Shown: positions 30,454-34,243 of the stretch, piece after piece
How positions within the stretch are numbered: the stretch's first letter is position 1
Layout of the letters: the number at the start of each line of letters is the position of its first letter
NCBI RefSeq assembly: GCF_015062905.1
Contig: NZ_SUTK01000018.1
Location: 1 to 34,243, forward strand
DNA: 34,243 bases
Direction: 5' to 3'
Origin: Methanobrevibacter thaueri
Lineage (GTDB): Archaea; Methanobacteriota; Methanobacteria; Methanobacteriales; Methanobacteriaceae
Program-made: the position numbers and the translations under genes
The notes under the pieces: generated by a model
The model's input: the letters and a program-made list of their open reading frames with translations, nothing else
The model's database searches: none
Told to the model about the DNA's origin: nothing

Positions 30454-31719
30454 GTGATTTTGATTAGGTATTTATATATTGGAGTTGACGATACAGACTC
30501 TCCCGACGGAATGTGCACAACATATCTTGCAAGCCAGATTATCAATGAATTCAGGGATAACGGAATAGAATTGGTTGATTATCCCAGATTAATCCGATTG
30601 AATCCTTTTGCCCGCCACAAGACACGTGGAAATGGTGGTGTGGCTTTAAAAATCTTAAATGATTCAAAAGCGGATATGGCAAAGAGAATCGTTCTTGAAA
30701 AAGTTGAAAAGCTTTCCATGTTCGATTGTGACAACACAAATCCTGGGGTGATTTTTTATGATGGCGAAATCACCAGTGAAATGGAGGATTATGCATTCCG
30801 TGCGATTTACGAGTTCATCACCATTGAGGAGGCTGAGGAGTTCGGCCGCTCAGCGGGCTGTGAAATCCATAAGTTCAAGAAAGGAAGGGGAATAATCGGA
30901 TCCATTGCAGCCATTAGCTTACCTTTAAGCGATTACACTTACGAATTGCTTGCATACCGGTCCTCGGATAATTATGGGACTAAAAGGCAAATAGATTATG
31001 ACTCAGTTTATGAAATGGACAGGGAGACTTTTCCGGATACCTTTGAAAACATCGACTATTCTGAAAACTACATTGCTATCGAACCTAAAACACCATGTCC
31101 AGTTTTATATGGAATCCGGTCAGACACGGTTGAAGCATTGAAAAAAGCGAAAGACATCGTAAAAGTTGGCGAACCGATTGTCGATTGGTGCATCTTTAAG
31201 ACAAACCAGCACACTGATATGCATATTCAGGAAGTTCCGAATATTGCCTCAATGAAGCAATTCGGATGTTATTGTGTCGAGGGGGAAGTCAAAAACAAGC
31301 CTACAGTCATTGACGGAGGGCATATGTTTTTCTACATTATGGATGATTCCGGGGAAATCGAATGTGGGGCATATGAGCCGACAAAGAATTTTAGAAAGAT
31401 TGTTTCACATTTGCGTCCGGGCGATAAAATTAGGGTTTACGGAGGCATTGGTGAGCAGAATACATTCAACGTTGAGAAGTTTCAGGTTATTCATTTAAAT
31501 GATGTTGAGTACAGGAACCCAGTTTGCGAGTGCGGTAAACGAATGACTTCCGCCGGAAAAAATAAGGGATTCAAATGCAAAAAATGTGGAAAAAAACTTG
31601 AATCTTCTAAAAAAGTTCCTATTAAAATTCAACGTTTTTTAAAAAATGCTCAGTTTTATGAAACACCGGTTTCTGCTAGGAGACACTTGTCAAAACCACT
31701 TTGCCGTATGAATTTATAG
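30454..31719 (+). CDS. tiaS: tRNA(Ile2) 2-agmatinylcytidine synthetase TiaS
   Basis: 421 residues. The N-terminal IGVDDTDSPDG (9-19) is the TiaS kinase/nucleotide site. RLNPFARHKTRGNGG follows, then an OB-fold (about 265-345) and a C-terminal zinc ribbon (CECGKRM and CKKCGKK). The enzyme attaches agmatine to C34 of tRNA-Ile2 so it reads AUA; archaea need it. The start is not ATG: GTG at 30454 or TTG at 30460 are the only candidates before the essential DDTD motif, and the GGTGAT at 30453-30458 does not decide between them. T-rich DNA follows the stop. Confidence 0.93.
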   Translation: MILIRYLYIGVDDTDSPDGMCTTYLASQIINEFRDNGIELVDYPRLIRLNPFARHKTRGNGGVALKILNDSKADMAKRIVLEKVEKLSMFDCDNTNPGVIFYDGEITSEMEDYAFRAIYEFITIEEAEEFGRSAGCEIHKFKKGRGIIGSIAAISLPLSDYTYELLAYRSSDNYGTKRQIDYDSVYEMDRETFPDTFENIDYSENYIAIEPKTPCPVLYGIRSDTVEALKKAKDIVKVGEPIVDWCIFKTNQHTDMHIQEVPNIASMKQFGCYCVEGEVKNKPTVIDGGHMFFYIMDDSGEIECGAYEPTKNFRKIVSHLRPGDKIRVYGGIGEQNTFNVEKFQVIHLNDVEYRNPVCECGKRMTSAGKNKGFKCKKCGKKLESSKKVPIKIQRFLKNAQFYETPVSARRHLSKPLCRMNL

Positions 31720-31929
31720 TAATAGGATATTTTTCTATTTGTTTTTTTATAAAATAACGATTTATACGCATTATTAATAATTCACTTTTTGTGAAGTAAT
31801 ATATAATTTATCACGATTTTTATGCATATTAATGGAACTTTTGAGAACTAAGTCATACTAATTTATATACTAGTTTTTTAGAAGTATAGAATAATTAGCA
31901 TTTTTTTATGCTGGGTGGGTGAGGGTATC

Positions 31930-32826
31930 ATGTCAGATGAAAATAAAGAGACGACAAACGTTCAACACATATATCGTAATAAAACTGATAAGCGTATTTT
32001 AAAGAAAAATCCCTGGAGGGATTATCGTTTACATTTCACTATACTTGTTTTGGCAGTTATTGCCATGTTTATAGGGCCTATTGATATTGTAATTACTAAA
32101 GATGTGACTGTTTCCATTATGCCCTTATTGTACTCCATGATTTTGGGATTGGTGTTTTATCTTGCGAAACCTATAACCTGGATTGAAAGAAAGCAGTCCA
32201 GAGTTGCTGAGGGGGCAATGATGCTGTTTATAGGAATATTGATTGCAAAGCTTGCGGTTTCAAGTGGTCAATCAATGGATCTGTTGTTTAAGATGGGTCC
32301 CGCATTGATGCTTCAGGAACTCGGGCACCTTGCGACAATTTTGATTGCACTTCCGGTTGCATTGCTCTTGGGCTTTAAAAGAGAAGCTATCGGTATGACA
32401 AATTCCATTGGCCGTGAACCTGAAGTTGCAGTGGTTATTGACAAGTATGGATTCAATTCACCGGAATCAAGAGGAATATTTGCTTTATTTATCGTGGGAA
32501 CAATGATCGGAACCGTATTTATCAGCTTTTTTACAAGCATTTGTGTTTCCGTTTTGCCTTTGCATCCTTTTGCCTTTGCAATGGCAAGTGGAGTGGGCAG
32601 TGCAAGTATGAACGCTGCGGCATTAGGTCCGACTCTTGCGGCTTTTCCAGGATTGGAAACTCAGGTTGAGGCATTTGCAGGATTCAGTAACCTATTGTCA
32701 TTCTCAGTTGGCATTTATATTGTAATATTTTTGGCATTGCCTTTAACCGAAAAGTTATATTTCATTTTGGAGCCTAAACTTGGTAAAAAGGCTATTGTAA
32801 AAAGCGAGGGTGATAAAAATGCCTGA
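31930..32826 (+). CDS. DUF3100 membrane protein, copy 1
   Basis: 298 residues. A hydrophilic N-terminus (KTDKRILKKNPWRDYRL) is followed by about eight hydrophobic helices. Conserved blocks are GPALMLQELGHLATI, NSIGREPEVAVVIDKYGFNSP and a glycine/serine-rich stretch ASGVGSASMNAA near 220, which looks like a transporter's re-entrant or helix-break segment. I recognise it as DUF3100; transport is an inference. The ATG at 31930 is preferred over a GTG at 31915 because GAGGGT lies just upstream. It overlaps the next gene by 8 nt. A TATA box (AATTTATATAC, 31860-31870) precedes it. Confidence 0.8.
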   Translation: MSDENKETTNVQHIYRNKTDKRILKKNPWRDYRLHFTILVLAVIAMFIGPIDIVITKDVTVSIMPLLYSMILGLVFYLAKPITWIERKQSRVAEGAMMLFIGILIAKLAVSSGQSMDLLFKMGPALMLQELGHLATILIALPVALLLGFKREAIGMTNSIGREPEVAVVIDKYGFNSPESRGIFALFIVGTMIGTVFISFFTSICVSVLPLHPFAFAMASGVGSASMNAAALGPTLAAFPGLETQVEAFAGFSNLLSFSVGIYIVIFLALPLTEKLYFILEPKLGKKAIVKSEGDKNA

Positions 32827-33307
32827 TTTAATCGACGGATCTGAAAATGTTTCGGTACATGGTATTTTCAACTGGATATTCCTTTTGGCGATATTTTCCA
32901 TAATCACAGCAATTAGCAATTACGTAGGTTATAAACATCCAATTCAGGAATCTTTAGTTGGTATGGGTATTTTATCTTTGATTACTCTCTTGGGCGTTTG
33001 GATGGAAAGAAAACTTCCATTTAACATTTCTTCCATCATTTACATTAGTGTGATGGGTATTGTTCTTGCATTTCCGAGTATGCCTACATCCGAATTTGTT
33101 TCATATTATGTTTCAAAGGTGGAGGTCATGGCTATTGTGACAGTATTTTTGGCATATGTTGGTATTGGAATGGGTAAAAGCTGGAATGAATTTAAAGCCC
33201 TTGGATGGCGTGCAATCATCATTACAATTCTGGTTATCGCATCCACATATCTCGGTTCTGCAATTGTTGCTCATATCATTCTGGTTATGACCGGTGTTCC
33301 AGCATAA
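32819..33307 (+). CDS. Partner membrane protein of DUF3100
   Basis: 162 residues with about four or five hydrophobic helices. NYVGYKHPIQESLVGMG near 35, a short polar ERKLPFN and AYVGIGMGKSWNEF near 122 are the polar points. The ATG at 32819 is preferred over the GTG at 32810 because GAGGGTGAT lies just before it. It overlaps the DUF3100 stop by 8 nt, so the two are made together and probably form one membrane complex. Function unknown. Confidence 0.75.
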   Translation: MPDLIDGSENVSVHGIFNWIFLLAIFSIITAISNYVGYKHPIQESLVGMGILSLITLLGVWMERKLPFNISSIIYISVMGIVLAFPSMPTSEFVSYYVSKVEVMAIVTVFLAYVGIGMGKSWNEFKALGWRAIIITILVIASTYLGSAIVAHIILVMTGVPA

Positions 33308-33466
33308 TTTTGTTCTCATTTTGTGATAATTATTAATATCTTTTATTCTTATTTTGTGATTTTTTTTAGATTAAATGTTATCAATTTAAATAATATGTTT
33401 TGAGAAAATATTAGTATAGTAATTTAAATTTGATAATTTGTTACATCATTTTGGGGAGTTGTTAAT
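33308..33466. other. Intergenic region between the two DUF3100 units
   Basis: About 160 bp of T-rich DNA. A near-repeat ATTTTGTGAT occurs twice near 33320 and 33352, the second leading into a run of eight T that probably terminates the first unit. A promoter for the second copy must lie in the remainder, but no strong TATA box stands out. Confidence 0.4.
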
Positions 33467-34243
33467 ATTCCGAATAGGGGCAATGATGGTCAGGTCGAAC
33501 ATATTTACAGGGAAAAAACGGATAAGCGTATCTTGAAGAGAAATCCCTGGAGAGATATAAGATTACATGGAACAGTGCTTGTTTTAGTTATCATTGCAGA
33601 GTTAATCGGAACTATCAAAATCCCAATCACCAAAGATGTTGCAATCACCATAATGCCTTTAATATATACCATTATTTTAGGACTTGCCTTTTATCTGATA
33701 AAACCAATCAAATGGATTCACAGAAAGCAGGCACGTATTGCTGAAGGGGCAATGATGCTTTTCATCGGTGTTCTGATTGCAAAATTGGCTGTATCAAGTG
33801 GTCAGTCAATCGGTTTGATTTTTAAAATGGGTCCCGCATTGATATTGCAGGAATTTGGACACTTGGCAACCATTTTAGTCCTTCCAATTGCATTGCTTTT
33901 AGGATTTAAAAAAGAATCAATCGGTATGACAAATTCCATAGGCAGGGAACCGAACGTTGCAGTTGTTGTAGATAAGTATGGATTCAACTCTCCTGAATCA
34001 AGAGGAGTATTTGCAATATTCATTATTGGTACTGTAATAGGTACAATATTTATTAGTTTCCTGGTAACATTTTCACTGTCCTTCCTTCCGCTGCATCCAT
34101 ATGCGTTTGCAATGGCCAGCGGGGTGGGAAGTGCAAGTATGAACGCTGCGGCAATAGGACCTACTCTTGCGGCATTTCCAGGAATGGAAACCCAAATTGA
34201 AGCGTTTGCAGGATTCAGTAATCTATTGTCATTCTGTGTTGGA
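33467..34243 (+). CDS. DUF3100 membrane protein, copy 2 (runs off the window, no canonical start)
   Basis: An open frame from 33437 to the right edge encodes a paralogue of the gene at 31930: EKTDKRILKRNPWRD, QSIGLIFKMGPALILQEFGH, NSIGREPNVAVVVDKYGF and ASGVGSASMNAA are all conserved. No ATG, GTG or TTG lies in frame between the preceding stop (33434) and the conserved N-terminus. An ATT at 33467 follows GGGGAG by about 8 nt and is the best in-frame guess. Alternatively a TTG at 33459 in another frame implies a frameshift near the GGGG at 33477-33480. The C-terminus is not seen. Confidence 0.7.
   Translation, partial: MPNRGNDGQVEHIYREKTDKRILKRNPWRDIRLHGTVLVLVIIAELIGTIKIPITKDVAITIMPLIYTIILGLAFYLIKPIKWIHRKQARIAEGAMMLFIGVLIAKLAVSSGQSIGLIFKMGPALILQEFGHLATILVLPIALLLGFKKESIGMTNSIGREPNVAVVVDKYGFNSPESRGVFAIFIIGTVIGTIFISFLVTFSLSFLPLHPYAFAMASGVGSASMNAAAIGPTLAAFPGMETQIEAFAGFSNLLSFCVG

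Noticed and set aside
1..34243. CRISPR arrays, tRNA or rRNA genes, phage or defence island
   Set aside because: No regularly spaced repeats, no cloverleaf-like GC-rich segments in the intergenic regions, and no integrase, Cas, restriction-modification or toxin-antitoxin gene was recognised. The TnpB fragment is the only mobile-element gene.

Overview
The window reads as a low-GC methanogenic archaeon of the Methanobacteriales, most likely Methanobrevibacter or a close relative (genus is an inference). Evidence: archaeal-only or archaeal-typical genes (tRNA-Ile2 agmatidine synthase TiaS, an archaeal Thg1, a CofA-type lactaldehyde dehydrogenase for coenzyme F420, a class III signal-peptide pilin, an archaeal HTH regulator family); TATA boxes about 25-30 nt upstream of many starts, some apparently leaderless; GGTGA/GAGG ribosome sites; and a lysine-rich adhesin-type repeat of the kind abundant in Methanobrevibacter. 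No rRNA, tRNA or CRISPR array was recognised.

Layout. 1-310: 3' end of an IS200/IS605-type tnpB and the element's right end. 621-6594, all minus strand: an MFS transporter; a small zinc-ribbon protein with an orphan DUF2207 C-terminal domain; a GT2 glycosyltransferase/GtrA pair; an orphan STAS protein; a TrkH potassium transporter. 6720-9699: an ABC export ATPase with a MacB/FtsX-like permease. 9789-14815: a metal operon, feoB-feoA-Cys-rich protein-DUF6110-P1B ATPase, preceded by a perfect 16-bp DtxR-like palindrome next to the TATA box and a near-perfect second copy 50 bp away. 15059-16066: a tail-anchored TPR protein, divergent from feoB.

16.1-18.9 kb is a patch of gene decay: an adhesin-like gene with two frameshifts, a truncated tadC copy and a GNAT-like N-terminal scrap, interspersed with an apparently intact transglutaminase-like gene and a secreted-protein gene. 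The intact tadC and a 60-residue class III pilin follow (18872-19980). Then come two overlapping TMEM175-type channel genes, cofA, a tRNA-binding protein, a PRC-barrel protein and a tightly coupled nadX-thg1-JAMM protease operon. serA converges on that operon through a shared stop-codon hairpin. ybjQ with an unknown conserved gene, an HTH regulator with a Cys-containing protein, tiaS, and a duplicated DUF3100 membrane-protein locus running off the right edge complete the window.

How the genes work together. The feo operon appears to place ferrous import (FeoB/FeoA) under one promoter with a divergent P1B metal ATPase and two small accessory proteins, probably under a DtxR-family metal repressor. 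nadX, thg1 and the JAMM gene are translationally coupled, which links NAD synthesis, tRNA 5'-end repair and a metalloprotease in one transcript for no known reason. The GT2/GtrA pair would lipid-link and flip a sugar for surface polymers. No gene cluster here resembles a known defence system.
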